Shown: positions 10,526 to 21,355 of the stretch, piece by piece | How the letters are laid out: each line of letters opens with the position of its first letter | Numbering within the stretch: the stretch's first letter is position 1 | From: Lolium rigidum | Lineage: Eukaryota; Streptophyta; Magnoliopsida; Poales; Poaceae | Direction: 5' to 3' | DNA length: 64,000 nt | Assembly (NCBI RefSeq): GCF_022539505.1 | Contig: NC_061513.1 | Span: forward strand, 349,847,696 to 349,911,695 | Position numbers and translations under genes: made by a program | The notes under the pieces: model-generated | The model's input: only the letters and a program-made list of their open reading frames with translations | What the model was told of the DNA's origin: nothing | Databases searched by the model: none

Positions 10526-11925
10526 TGATGACCCACAAGTATAGGGGATCACAATAGTCTTCGCGGGAAGTAAAACCCAATTTATTGATTCGACACAAGG
10601 GGAGACAAAGAATATTTGAAAGCCTTAACAGCGGAGTTGTCAGTTCAGTTGCACACTGGAAACGGACTTGCTCGCAAGAGTTTATCGGTAGTAACGGTTT
10701 ATAGCGGTAGCAGTAGTGAAATAACAGCAGCAGAGTAACAGAGACAGCAGTAGTGATTTTAGTAAACAGCAGGATTAAAATACTGTAGGCACAGGGATGG
10801 ATGACGGGCGTTGCATGGATGAGAGAAACTCATGTAACAATCAAAGCAGGGCATTTGCAAATAATAATAAAACGGTGTCCAAGTACAAAGTAATCCATAG
10901 GCATGTGTTCCATATTTAGTCGTACGTGCTCGCAATGAGAAACTTGCACAACATCTTTTGTCCTACCAGCCGGTGGCAGCTGGGCCTCTAGGGAATCTAC
11001 TGGAAATTAAGGTACTCCTTTTAATAGAGCACCGGAGCAAAGCATTAACACTCCGTGAACACATGTGATCCTCACATCACCGCCATCCCCTCCGGTTGTC
11101 CCGATTTCTGTCACTTCGGGGCCTTTGGTTCCGGACAGCGATATGTGTATACAACTTGCAGGTAAGATCATAAAACAATGCGTCTCATGATGAAATAATA
11201 ACATGTTCAGATCTGAGATCATGGCACTCGGGCCCTAGTGACAAGCATTAAGCATAACAAGTTGCAACAATATCATCAAAGTACCAATTACGGACACTAG
11301 GCACTATGCCCTAACAATCTTATGCTATTACATGACCAATCTCATCCAATCCCTACCATCCCCTTCAGCCTACAGCGGGGGAATTACTCACACATGGATG
11401 GGGGAAATATGGCTGGTCGATGGAGAGGCGTCGGTGGTGATGATGGCGACGATCTCCTCCAATTCCCCGTCCCGGTGGAGTGCCAGAACAGAGACTTCTG
11501 GTCCCCGAGACGGAGTTTCGCGATGTGGCGGCGTTCTGGAGGGTTTCTGGCGACTTCGACTTCTCTCCGTGCGTTTTTAGGTCGAAGGCGTTAAGTAGTC
11601 CAAAGGAGGGCGTCGGAGGCCGGCTGAGGGGGCCACACGCTAGGGCCGCGCGCCCCCCTCCTGGGCCGCGCCGCCCTAGGGTGTGGGGCCCTCGGGCCTC
11701 CACCTGGCTTGCCCTTCTGGCTCCGTCAGTCTTCTGGAAAAATAGGACCTTTCGCATAAATTCCGAGGATTTTCCTGAAAGTTGGATTTCTGCACAAAAA
11801 CAAGACACCAGAACAGTTCTACTGAAAACAGCGTTAGTCCGTGTTAGTTGTATCCAAAATACACAAATTCGAGGCAAAACAATAGCAAAAGTGTTCGGGA
11901 AAGTAGATACGTTTTGGACGTATCA
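10526..11925 (-). repeat. 5' LTR of the Athila-like element
   Basis: 1400 bp, starting TGATACGTCC and ending GTGGGTCATCA on the minus strand. It contains a GC-rich palindromic block at about 11627-11690. Most of it is present in reverse orientation at 1-910 and 6211-6230. Confidence 0.9.
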
Positions 11926-12509
11926 CTTGTCATTTGAAATAGAGAAAGAATTTGGGGTGATGGTTTTGGGCAAAGTTGTTCACCTTGATGTTGTCTTGGA
12001 TGAGGTGCAAAGAGTTGGCCAAGTGTAGAAAGGAAATCTCAAAATATCAGGGCTCAAAGAGGGCATCGGGCTAAAATTGTCACAAGTGACCATATTGTAT
12101 GTAACTTGGAATTTGCATTTTATTTCACTTTGATTTGAGTTTCTTTGATTTCAAAAGTCCTAATAAGTGTTTATTAACCATTTACAATCAATGGTGCAAA
12201 CCAAAATGGTCTAGGTTAAGTATTTGCAAAAATGGCATAAGCCATATGTGTGTGTTGAGTTGATTTTTATAATTTCTTTTCTCCTTTCTTTTTCTTTGTA
12301 TTTGGATGATCAAGAGATCATGGTTAGGGTTTTAGAGTAAGTATAATCACACAAGCACACACCATGGCAAAATGCTCACTCAAGAAATAAACAAAGTGAT
12401 CTATATGCATAGCACTATATGAGGAGAAAAAGTTTTTGTTAGTTCTCAAATTTGGTTTTTTTGGAAACTCTCTCTTTGTCTTTCTTTATTGAAAAGTTGG
12501 GATGTTACA
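11926..12509 (-). mobile_element. Fragment of another LTR (TGTAACATCCC start)
   Basis: On the minus strand the segment begins TGTAACATCCCAAC and continues AT-rich, the usual start of a class of grass LTRs. The Athila-like LTR is inserted at its other side. No partner LTR, PBS or coding part is visible, so this is a remnant. Confidence 0.5.
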
Positions 12510-12510
12510 G

Positions 12511-12810
12511 GCGGCCACACAGGAGGAGTCGGACAAAGGCGACGACTTTTCCTGGAGCGGGGCTGACCCGGTGGAGAAGGCGGCGAAGAAAGGGGCCTTA
12601 GTTGTGTCCTTTGAGACGCTGAATGACGCCGATGATGACGCCAACGAGGCGCTGCGGCAGCGGCTGTTGGAGGACGCGGCAGCCCACCGAGCTCTAGCGA
12701 CCGCGCGGCGGATGGAGCGGCGGGCGGCGGAGAAGTGGAGGAGGGAGGGAGGAAACAACGGGGCCGGGCCGTCAACCGCCCCGAGGGCCGATGGACGACA
12801 AGTAGTCTAG
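12511..12810 (+). pseudogene. Unrecognised ORF fragment, Ala/Arg/Glu-rich C-terminus
   Basis: About 100 codons (EESDKGDDFSWSGADPVEKA ... RREGGNNGAGPSTAPRADG) directly after the LTR fragment. The GC-rich codon use differs sharply from the AT-rich flank. The 5' part is missing, or begins at an acceptor-like TTACAG at 12505-12510. An A/T-rich 3' tail follows. At 13016-13050 the sequence GCGTCGCCGCGTTGAAGATGCCC, on the other strand, resembles the terminal inverted end of grass DNA transposons, so this may be coding debris of a DNA element. I do not recognise a family. Confidence 0.3.
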
Positions 12811-13240
12811 GAGCCTAGCCGTTTTCATTTGTCTTTGTTCCTTCTTATTTTGTAAATTAATTTTCAGTTGAATGAAAAAAATTGTTGGAAAAACTAATAT
12901 ACGTCGGGCAGCAGGAGGCACACCTAGACGCAAACGGATGTGTGGTAAAAAAATGACCATTTTCATATCCGCGGGCCGACGTAAACGGACACAGCCGGTC
13001 GATTTTCACGTTCGATTTGCGTCGCCGCGTTGAAGATGCCCTGTTGGTATTCATCAGCAAGATTGTTTGAAGAACATTTCACACGAGATAAAAGTCGTGA
13101 GTGCTTGGTTGGGGTGGAGACACCTCCCATATAGTAAAATCAGTAATTCAAAAATTGTAAGGGCATAACACAATTCGTCACAACCGAGTGATATATCCAT
13201 TGGCGAAAAAACAAACAAAATAAAGAAAAGAATCTTCAAA
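12811..13240. other. Intergenic stretch with a DNA-transposon-like terminus
   Basis: AT-rich and non-coding. The only structure seen is the GC-rich 12955-13050 segment with ACGTAAACGGACAC and the TIR-like end described above. No partner TIR was found. Confidence 0.3.
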
Positions 13241-13350
13241 TACAATGCTAAACAGCAGTGACAAATATACTCCGTGCTAGAGTGCTAGTGCTACTAGTTA
13301 GCCTATCCTTTCCCTGCGACAAGAAAACTGTAATATATTTAAGAGCAAGG
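13241..13350 (+). repeat. 110-bp direct repeat, copy 1
   Basis: From TACAATGCTAAACAGCAGTG to TTAAGAGCAAGG. It recurs at 15961-16070 with a single visible mismatch (CCTATCCTTT versus CCTATCTTTT). The two copies bracket a 2.6-kb segment. Confidence 0.95.
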
Positions 13351-15960
13351 AGGTTATGAAATGCAGACTACGACTTCTCTCGAACTCCGTGGTAATCTCG
13401 GGCGATGGTACCACAACATCATGAAAGAAAATAAGGCTTCTTGTTGATCCGTTTATTTCTACCCTTAATTTTCTGTCTAAATTACAAGTACTGCCACCAC
13501 CGAGTTAAATAACGTTTCAATTTGTTTCGCCCGGCGGGTCGCTCTTTCCTTCCTCCCGTAGACCGCGCTGAGTGGGTCTCCCAGGGATGATTCCGTGTTA
13601 TACTCAAAATCTTCTTCGACCCTTCCCCGTATCCCATGAAAAGTAAATAAATGAGCTCCCTTGGTCCTCTTGGATCCCTCCTCTTCTCCCTGAACTCAAC
13701 AATGGCCGCGGAATCTGCCGATTGGGGCTTGCCGCCGCTGGCCTGACCCGCCTGACCCGCAAGATCCGTTCCGTGCGACCGGCCGGAGCTGCTGGCGGAG
13801 AGGCAGGTGGCTGTCCCCGTCGCTACTAGCTCTGCTCCCTGACCCGCAAGATCCCCTCCACGCCGCCGGGCATGGCATACGATGCGGGAGCTGCAGCAGC
13901 ATGACAGCAAAGAGCATGGGGCTGAGGTGAACCACCACTACCATCCTACCACCTGCCTCTGGAGGACGGCTCCTCCTGAGGCTGCTGGCGGAGAGTCGAG
14001 GACGTCGGCCGAGACCGGGTGCTCAAGCTATCCGGCGTAAGTCCTGCGCGGACGCGGCAGTTCAGGCCCTGGAAGGGTCCTTCCTTACTGCCAGTAGTAG
14101 CTACACGATTTGATCTCCACTTCGTCTAATATGCTTTTTTCCCCATACACGGGCAAAAGTGAATTAACTTTCATGGGCTAGCACGCAAGGGATCTGTGAT
14201 TGCAATAGGTCGATAAGATTTATTTTTGCTGATCCCCACTATTGTTAGGAAACCAACGCAAAGAATAACGGCTTATGTACAGCATCAGGTTGGACTTTGC
14301 AGCTCTGGGTTTTATCTTATAGTACTATTTTTTTCTTCTACCAAATAGCTGTGAAAAATTTACAATGTTATATATACACAAGATTACATGACGTGCATAT
14401 TATTCTTCTACATTTGTGCAAATTTTACTCTGTTATATATATACACTAGATTACATGACATGCAAAATATAAAATCTATGAAATTTTAGGAGGCTACATC
14501 CAAACTCCAGTTATGGTTCCATTATTTATGCACACCAACTTTTGATAAATTGCTTGAAGAAACAATTCAAAAATCATTTATGCTCCCTCTATGTCCCCGT
14601 GTCCTCCATGTCATTAGGTTCTTGGCACTTGCGATGCAGGCAAAAGTTTTTTTTCTAACATTTATATGCTACAAAAATCTGTAATGACTTGAGTACTATT
14701 TCTTCCTAGCAGGTGGCGGATTGCGGCAGAGGCACCCTTGGGATGTGAGAAGTCGGGCGCACACAGGAATAGTCCTCCGAGGAATCAATGTGAAGGGTGC
14801 AGTAACACACATTTGTTGTATGAGGCGACATGCCATGCATCCCACTAGGATCCATGGCGTCGGTCGCCAGCCAGGGCGGCATGCGGTGCAAGCCGATGTG
14901 CCTCGAGTTGGGCGGAGCCTAAGTATCGGCGAAGCGGAGGGGTCGACAGTGCCAACGACCAGGAAAATAGATGTGCCGACAATCAAAGAATAAAATGAGC
15001 TGGAGACGTGCATTCTTCAAATGTTGACGGTTGGCCTGCAGGCACGTAAGTGGAACGAGTGATGCCCCATGGAATTTTTCTCGCGGGTCGTCTTCCTCCA
15101 TCTTCACCACCAACGCCATCAACGGGCGCTGGTGGGAGCTCGAAGACAAGGACGCCGCGGAAGGGGAGGAGGCACGACGGTGGCGGTAGCGGTCCGACTC
15201 CCGCCGGGCGAAGGCGGGCGACGCCGCCACGCCGTGGTTGCGGTAGCGGTAGATACCGTGGATGCGCGCCGCGTCGGAGTGGATCTTCTCCTCCCTCCGT
15301 CTTCTCGACGGCTGCGGGAGGCGCGGTAGCAGGAGTAGGGGTGGAGGTTCCGCCGCGGGAGGAGGAGGTTCCGCCGCGGCCTATCTGGCTGCCCCCGCGC
15401 CAGTTCGCCTTCACCATCGTTGCCAGCGGGAGGTGGGGATGCTAGATCTACGCGGCGGGGGAGCAATTGCTCGTCGGCGGGAGGCGGAGAGGCGGAGGAG
15501 CGGATGGGGTTTGGCCCCCATCCGCCGCGCCGACCGCTATATACACGGGCTTTTCGGGGGTTTGGGTTGCGGCATGGATCTGTTGTCTAGGCCAGACCCC
15601 CGATGCGGGGTCTGGTCTCGGCCAAAAAATGGCCTAAACCCCATATCGGTTCCAAGTTGCGTTTCTAGGCCGATATGGGGGATCTGGTAGAGATGCTCTA
15701 AGCTCATCAATAGTTAGATGTGGAGTCCATCGACAAGTAGAGAAATACAACGAAGTCTTTTGTTAGTTGTTGTCATGGTATATTTACCGGAGCTTTTTTT
15801 AGATCTATTTACCACAGTTTTGTATCAACACTACAAGTGAAGAGGCAACAACTCACTGTATAAGATATATTGTCAAACTGAATTAGTTTTCCATAATGTA
15901 TTATATTAGTGAATGGAGAAAATATTTAAAATCCGCCGTAACGCGCGGGCACTGTCCTAG
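13351..15960 (+). mobile_element. Helitron-like insertion with probable captured gene pieces
   Basis: The right end reads ATCCGCC/GTAACGCGCGGGC followed by ACTGTCCTAG and then host T. That is a short GC hairpin about ten bases before a CTRR end, as in grass Helitrons. The interior has GC-rich islands (about 13670-14060 and 14700-15660) with exon-like composition but no frame I recognise. 15600-15705 has repeats of the CCCCATATCGG/GAGATGCTC kind, typical of other DNA-transposon ends. A canonical 5' TC end was not found, so the left border is uncertain. It is drawn at the edge of the direct repeat. Confidence 0.4.
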
Positions 15961-16070
15961 TACAATGCTAAACAGCAGTGACAAATATACTCCGTGCTAG
16001 AGTGCTAGTGCTACTAGTTAGCCTATCTTTTCCCTGCGACAAGAAAACTGTAATATATTTAAGAGCAAGG
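15961..16070 (+). repeat. 110-bp direct repeat, copy 2
   Basis: Begins exactly one base after the CTAG of the Helitron-like end. The downstream bases (TAACTCTGATATCAATCC) differ from those after copy 1, so the homology is sharply bounded on both sides. Confidence 0.95.
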
Positions 16071-16092
16071 TAACTCTGATATCAATCCTGGA

Positions 16093-16467
16093 TTATAATA
16101 ATGAATAAAGTCCTATCTTATATTCGTCTTCTTCTTCCTCGAGGTACTCGGTGTATTCCTTGATCCTCTCGACCATGTGCTCGGACCACGGGCACGGATA
16201 GAGGTTGGCGACCCTAGCAAAGCGTTTCTGCCGCTCCTTGTCCGGGTCGTAGGTGTGAAGCTTCCCCGCCCGCCGGTACTCCTCCACCACGCCCTCCTTC
16301 CCCATGGCATTGCAGCGCTGGTACTCTTCCAGCCCCGCCTTGAGGAACGCCAGCTGCGCTGCCTGCCGCGCCGCCTTCTGTTCCTCGGTCTCCGCCGTCG
16401 TCGCCCTGAGGAGCGCCAGCTGCGCCGCCAGTTGCGCCACCTGCTCATGTTCGTCTCTCTCGGTCAT
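16093..16467 (-). CDS. Uncharacterised small protein, paralogue of 21356-21829
   Basis: 124 aa from MTERDEHEQVAQLAAQ to EDEYKIGLYSLL. Not recognised as a named family. It is Ala/Gln/Arg-rich and probably helical (EEQKAARQAAQLAFLKAGL), followed by a conserved block VVEEYRRAGKLHTYDPDKER, then QKRFARVANLYP and an acidic tail (EYLEEEEDEYKIG). The paralogue shares the block almost unchanged. The conserved N-terminus of the paralogue (MTEGASSNAAKTT) is present here upstream as MKRGARSNAAKTT from 16562, but that frame stops at 16464-16466. The present start overlaps it as ATGA, so this copy may carry a frameshift and be a pseudogene. Upstream DNA is also shared (see 16640-16720). No domain suggests a function. 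Confidence 0.5.
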   Translation of the reverse strand: MTERDEHEQVAQLAAQLALLRATTAETEEQKAARQAAQLAFLKAGLEEYQRCNAMGKEGVVEEYRRAGKLHTYDPDKERQKRFARVANLYPCPWSEHMVERIKEYTEYLEEEEDEYKIGLYSLL

Positions 16468-16639
16468 GGGCTCATGGCCTTGTGCTGCTGCCCGTTACGG
16501 CTACCGGAGCCGGCGACGCCCGCAGTCGTCTTCGCCGCGTTCGACCTTGCTCCTCTCTTCATCACGCGCGCGTGGGGCAACCGAGTTTTCTCCTTCTTCG
16601 CCTGCGTATGGCGAGGTTGGATTTGATGGTGGTGCACGC

Positions 16640-16725
16640 ACGGCTCGGTTGCATATATGTAGATGGTCGGAGGCGACGTAAACGGCCTACCCCATCGGGA
16701 GTCGGTATCGGAAACTCGTAATCAG
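16640..16725 (-). promoter_or_regulatory. Upstream block shared by the two small genes
   Basis: TAAACGGCCTACCCCATCGGGA with surrounding GCATATATGTA and GGAATCGG-type text occurs here and at 21925-21995, at similar distance upstream of both small genes. It is either a conserved promoter region or part of a repeated element carrying the gene. Confidence 0.4.
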
Positions 16726-16906
16726 ACTTGGACCTGAACTAAGTACTGTCCAGTGTATCGTGATCGCATCGGACTGGAGATTCCGACTGCATGCCGGTCG
16801 ATTGCTTCTGTTATCGGATTCCAATTTTCGATCCTTTGAGAGGTTCCTTTGACGTGAAGCTCCGGCGAGCGGGAGCTCTCTAGACAGTACAAGCACATAC
16901 ACACGA

Positions 16907-18423
16907 TTTTTTTTAAAACACAAAGCCTTAACCCAGCTTTATAAATAAAGACAACATGGAAACCACCAAAAGCAGAGTTATACAGACACTCACACAACAC
17001 AAGTCTGACTCGAGTATGATCACCCCTGGATCAACACACTAGGAAAGCTAAAGACACACACACAGAGCACATGGTATGACGGGACAAATAGTAAACATGA
17101 TGATCATCCTCCGGTCCACTCGCCTCTAGTCCACGCGTACATCCTCCTCCTGACATCATCCGCTGCGGCGTCCACCATCGCCCGGTCCCTCGGTCTGACC
17201 AGAACCCTCCAACGCTGCATATGAAGAAGCATTTGATAGAAGACATCAACGGAATTTCCAATCATTTTCCCTTCAATAGTTAGTTTGTTCCTAACGTTCT
17301 TAAGGGTCCAGCACTGGGCTGCAAAGGTGAACCAAGCTAGCCTACGTAGGGGGCCTGATAGGCCGCTGGCTAACGCAATGAAGTCCCCTGCCCATGCAGG
17401 GTTCCAATCGTAGTGGAGTAAATCCTTAACCCCAGCCCACGTAAACCTTGCGATAGAGCACGCAAAGAAGATGTGGTTGCAATCCTCTGGCTCGTGCCAA
17501 ATCGAGCAAAAGTCCATCCGAGGGGCCATTCCTCCTAGCGACTTGCAAACAGGAGGGAAAACGGCTACGAATCAGCTGCCAAAGGAAGACTTTGATCTTA
17601 GGGGGGACCTGGGTCCACCAGACTTCCTTGAAGCAGGTGATAGTCACCCCGCGCGAAAGATGGAGGTAGACCGATTTAGCGGAGAAACATCCTGATGGTT
17701 CTAGGGACCATGATACGGAATCCTCCACGATCGAAAGAGGGAGAGCCTACACTTCCCTACATAGGTTATCCCACTTAACCCGCTCAGCCATCCCCAGCTG
17801 CCGGCGAAACCTGATGCGCCATTCCCCTGGCACATCCTCTAGGACCCTATCGTCATGCACCGTGGCGAAAGGCGACATACAACCGCTAAACAGTCGAGGG
17901 AAACGTGTATGAAGGGGGTCCGAGCCGGACCACCAGTCCAGCCAGAAGTAGGTACCCTTTCCATTGCGAACCTCATGTTTGGCCCCAAGTTTGAAGTACC
18001 ATTTGATTTTTTGGATCGAGTTTCAGAACTGTGTGAGCCACGGTTAGGTACTTCATTCGAGAAGAGGTCCCGATTGCCCAAGTACTTAGCACGGATAAGG
18101 TTTGCCTACAGTTTATCCACATTCTGGTAAAGGTTCCATATCCATTTAAGCATTAGGGAAATGTTCATCAATTTGATGTTCAATATCCCCAGATCGGTCC
18201 AGTCTACCATGTGGTATTTCCGCTTGTTTCCTACTTCTTAAAAAAAAGTGGGAGCGATCCCTGTCCATGGCCTTGTGGGTGCTATCGTGGAGCATGTATA
18301 GACTCATGGCAAATAATGGAAGGCTCGACATGCAAGAGTTGGTCAGTTCCAGCCTACCCACCGAGGCGAGGTAGAGTCCTTGCCATGGGTCCACCCTATG
18401 GCCCACCTTGTCGGGGAGGAAGC
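16907..18423 (-). mobile_element. 5'-truncated LINE with target site duplication
   Basis: The minus-strand element ends in a run of eight A (16907-16914 as T on plus). CATACACACGA, extendable to 15 bp with TTTT, occurs immediately left (16896-16906) and right (18424-18434). This is the pattern of target-primed reverse transcription. The 5' end is truncated inside the reverse transcriptase region. Confidence 0.88.
17104..18423 (-). pseudogene. LINE ORF2 C-terminal part: RT thumb region and zf-RVT
   Basis: Read on the minus strand in several frames: DPWQGLYLASVGRLELTNSC with SSLPLFAMSLYML (downstream of the RT fingers/palm), then a WLDWWSG-type segment, DRVLEDVPGEWRIRFRRQL, then the zf-RVT region FSAKSVYLHLSRG, VWWTQVPPKIKVFLWQLIRS, HEPEDCNHIFFACSIARFTW. 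This is the order in plant L1-like ORF2. Stops and frame changes break it. No endonuclease domain or catalytic YADD is present. Confidence 0.85.
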
Positions 18424-18438
18424 CATACACACGATTTT

Positions 18439-19165
18439 ACTATGATCTCATATTACGTGCAAGCAATTGGGAACAAACTCGAACCGATCGTTAAACGAAG
18501 ATATGTCGCAACGGTCGAGTGCAACTGGGGTAGTAGAATATGGATTTTTTTTGGGTGTACCTTATTTACCTAGCACTAAAAAATCATATACTATTGAGAA
18601 AAAAATAAGAGAGCAAGATGCGCAGAAGTAAACAACCTTTTTAATTTCAAGTAGTATAAATTTTTAAATACTATTGAACTGATGCACCAGCTAACATAAT
18701 CAAAAGTTCAAACCGAGTGATGCAGCAATATGGCTTGCAAGGCAATCCTTTAATGGAAGGCAGTCGCCTCCCTCACAATGCTTGTGAGTTGGACATTTTG
18801 AAAAGAGGGGGACGCACGTGTTTTCAACAACAAAACCGCCTTTAGAACGGTGCTTCTCGAGATTATTAAGAGCGAGGCTAGACTATAGGTCGCCGCAGAA
18901 CATTTGAGCGGTGTAATTTTGGGAGAGTGGTCCTTTTCATTTTGGGTCTCTGTAGAGGTCAGTCAGTCTACTAAGAATTAACTTAGAGCTCGGTAAAATG
19001 ATGTCACCTTTTATAGTTGTTTCTGTTATGTTTTATTTTCGTTTTTTACAATCTAAACATTTTAAAAAACAAATAAGTTAATTCTCTCTCTCACTCATAT
19101 TTGGTACAACGAAATCACGTGGCAAAACAAATTAGGTAACATTTTCATAGTTTGTACTTTAAAAA
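18439..19165. other. AT-rich intergenic DNA
   Basis: No coding frame or clear element. AT-rich with homopolymer runs. 18690-18980 has low-complexity, MITE-like composition but I found no matching inverted ends. Confidence 0.3.
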
Positions 19166-19167
19166 AA

Positions 19168-19500
19168 AATCGGTTGCAACTCCGGTTGTAACTGGAAAAA
19201 AATTCAGTTGCAACCACTCTTGCAACTGTAGAATGGCACAGTTGCAACTATACTTACAACTGGAAAAATTATGGGAACAAATCTTAGTTGCAACCATACT
19301 TGCAACTAGAGAAAGTCTCAGTTGCAACCACAGTTGTAACTACAAAAAGAAATCTTAGTTGCAACTTCACTTGCAACTACAAAAAAATTCAGTTCAAATC
19401 ATACTTACAACTGAAAAAAGTTCAGTTCCAACAAAAGAATCTCGGTGGCAATCCCACACAACTAAAAAAATCTCAATTGCAGCCCTACTTGTAACTATAA
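19168..19500. repeat. Minisatellite built on GTTGCAAC / TTGCAACT
   Basis: Eight to nine imperfect units of roughly 35-45 bp. Each carries CAGTTGCAACC and a second ACTTGCAACTA-type half separated by A-rich linkers (AAAAAATTCAG). The halves are partly self-complementary, so units could fold into small hairpins. Units decay toward the right end. Confidence 0.85.
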
Positions 19501-19679
19501 TAAAATAATGATAAACTATTATATGTGCTCTCTGTAATAACTAGATCGGCGGCACGCCTCTAGGTTCGCGGTTTACTGATCGGACCGCTGGTTCAACTGC
19601 TGGTTTTTAATGGTACAAAAAACAAGATAAATTTTATAGCTACCATGCATAATATAGAACAAAAATAGTTAGTATATAT

Positions 19680-19985
19680 TTCTTACAGTAAGCGATCTTG
19701 GATGAGTTGGTTAGAGAAGGTTGTCAGCTACGTTGCTTCCCTCCAATTCAGGATTTGAATTCCGCTAGTGTCTATTTACTTAGAATTTTGCAGGGTGAAA
19801 ATAAAAAAAGTGCACGAATCTCCATCCAATATCTGATGGCTGTAGAATCTACTGAGCTCTAAGCTATTTCTGAGTATACTGAGAGCAAATCCGTTTCATT
19901 TTTCTTTGGCCCTTTCGGCGGCTTTGTTGTACCTTGAACTGCTTATTTAATGAATGAGGCAAATCTTTATCTCGGTTTAAAAAAA
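19680..19985 (+). mobile_element. Possible LINE 3' tail
   Basis: AATGAGGCAAATCTTTATC then a short A run at 19978-19985 resembles plant LINE 3' UTR ends. No target duplication or coding part found, so this is weak. Confidence 0.3.
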
Positions 19986-20906
19986 GGTTCAAACTAAAAG
20001 ACCAAGCTGGTCATTATATACTCCAATTCTCCCTGTCACGCTAAGGTGGGACATACATGAAAATGGCGAAAACAGGCGCAAGCTGCAACACATTTACTAT
20101 ATTTACGGGGTCCAGCATCAACAAATATAAGTATGCACATATATGAGTTTTGTAATATCCCATTTGACATACGTGTAGTTGAGTAACTCTAACAAAAAAT
20201 CAAATTAAATTGTGAATAATACCAAATATGTTAATGAATATGTTTTTCGCAACACATGATCATGCATTCTGAGGTGATATTGTGGAGAGAAGCGGCATAG
20301 CCAGTACGATGAGATCAGAGGTCCATACCAACATGTGGCAGCATATAGGACAAAATTTAGCTAATCAGAGCTTTTCGATCAAACGAGGTGATGTAAGAGC
20401 ATCTTCCGAGGAGTCCCGAAAATTCGCTCCTAGAAAACAGTTTTTGAGAGAGGATAGAGAGGGTTCTATATCTCACTCGCAAAAAAAAACCCACATTACA
20501 ATGACATGTGGATCCCATATGTAAGAGCCTTCGTCTCCAATGCCCTCCTTTCACATAGTCTCTCTCCCTCAATTTATCTCTCCACGTCGGCATTGCAGCC
20601 TCTCTGATGTGCCCCTCCTTCCCCTCCTGTGACCGTCATACATGTGCACACCCGTCGTCCAGATCCTTCTCGCCTCACCCCACCTGCTCCTTCACGATAC
20701 GTCGCTCTAGTCCTTCCCACATGTTGTTCCTCCTAGGACCGTTGCGGAGGCGGCACCCACAAGCTGCTCCTCCAGCGAAAGGAGACCACTGGTACGTGTG
20801 GCCTCAATCCCTGTGGAGACGGCAGCGATGGGAGACCGGCTCTGCTCCTTCCAATGCCTAAAGGTGGAGACGCAGACGACCAGATGTTTTGTGAGCGGTG
20901 ACAGTT
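19986..20906. other. Intergenic DNA, no gene supported
   Basis: Contains a GC-rich island at 20540-20870 with an 84-codon open frame (CRSSPSHMLFLLG...) that I do not recognise and that lacks support as a gene. Confidence 0.3.
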
Positions 20907-21261
20907 TTAGTTTGGTCAGCTTTTTAATAGTTCGGAATTTTTGTGTGCAAATTAAAATTTGAAATTATTTAAAATTCAAAATAAATTCTTGAAATACATA
21001 TATAGATAATGACAAAAAAATCTAAAATGTTTTCCCACATTTCAATTGTTATGTTTAAGTGAGGATCTGCAAATTTTTGAGTTCAAATAATGTGTGGTGT
21101 GAGAGATACAAAAACTAGAAATTATTTGAGAGAGGAAAAAAAGAACTTTCACAGATCTTGATGCAGTATAGACGAATACAGGTGCTCACCAAGCACCTGC
21201 TTTGAAAGTCCACTCTCGAAAAAGAAAGTATAAGTATCCATTAAAAAGCTGACCAAACTAA
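20907..21261. mobile_element. MITE with 22-bp terminal inverted repeats
   Basis: The left end TTAGTTTGGTCAGCTTTTTAAT matches the reverse complement of the right end at 21240-21261. The element is about 355 bp, AT-rich and non-coding. TA dinucleotides sit at both borders, compatible with a Tc1/Mariner-type TSD, but the superfamily is not certain. Confidence 0.75.
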
Positions 21262-21355
21262 GAAGAAAATCGATAAATATACAAACCTAGACAGCACTAA
21301 CAAACCGTAATTAACACTTATTATTTTCCTGTAGAAAAGCAACCTGTTGCTACTT

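Larger units (their letters stand above)
6231..11925 (-). mobile_element. Athila-like Gypsy element lacking RT/IN, 5' LTR to truncated third ORF
   Basis: Minus-strand element with 5' LTR (10526-11925), PBS (10498-10515), gag, a gag/protease ORF, a GC-palindrome spacer and a third ORF that stops where the left LTR was inserted. No reverse transcriptase, RNase H or integrase motif is found between protease (7780) and the third ORF (6989). It is therefore a non-autonomous derivative, or one with the pol core deleted. Its 3' LTR is not in the window. CTTGT at 11926-11930 is the candidate target duplication. Confidence 0.8.

Noticed and set aside
11365..12028. Long frames on both strands across the Athila-like LTR
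   Set aside because: They lie within the LTR and its GC palindrome and extend into the unrelated LTR fragment.
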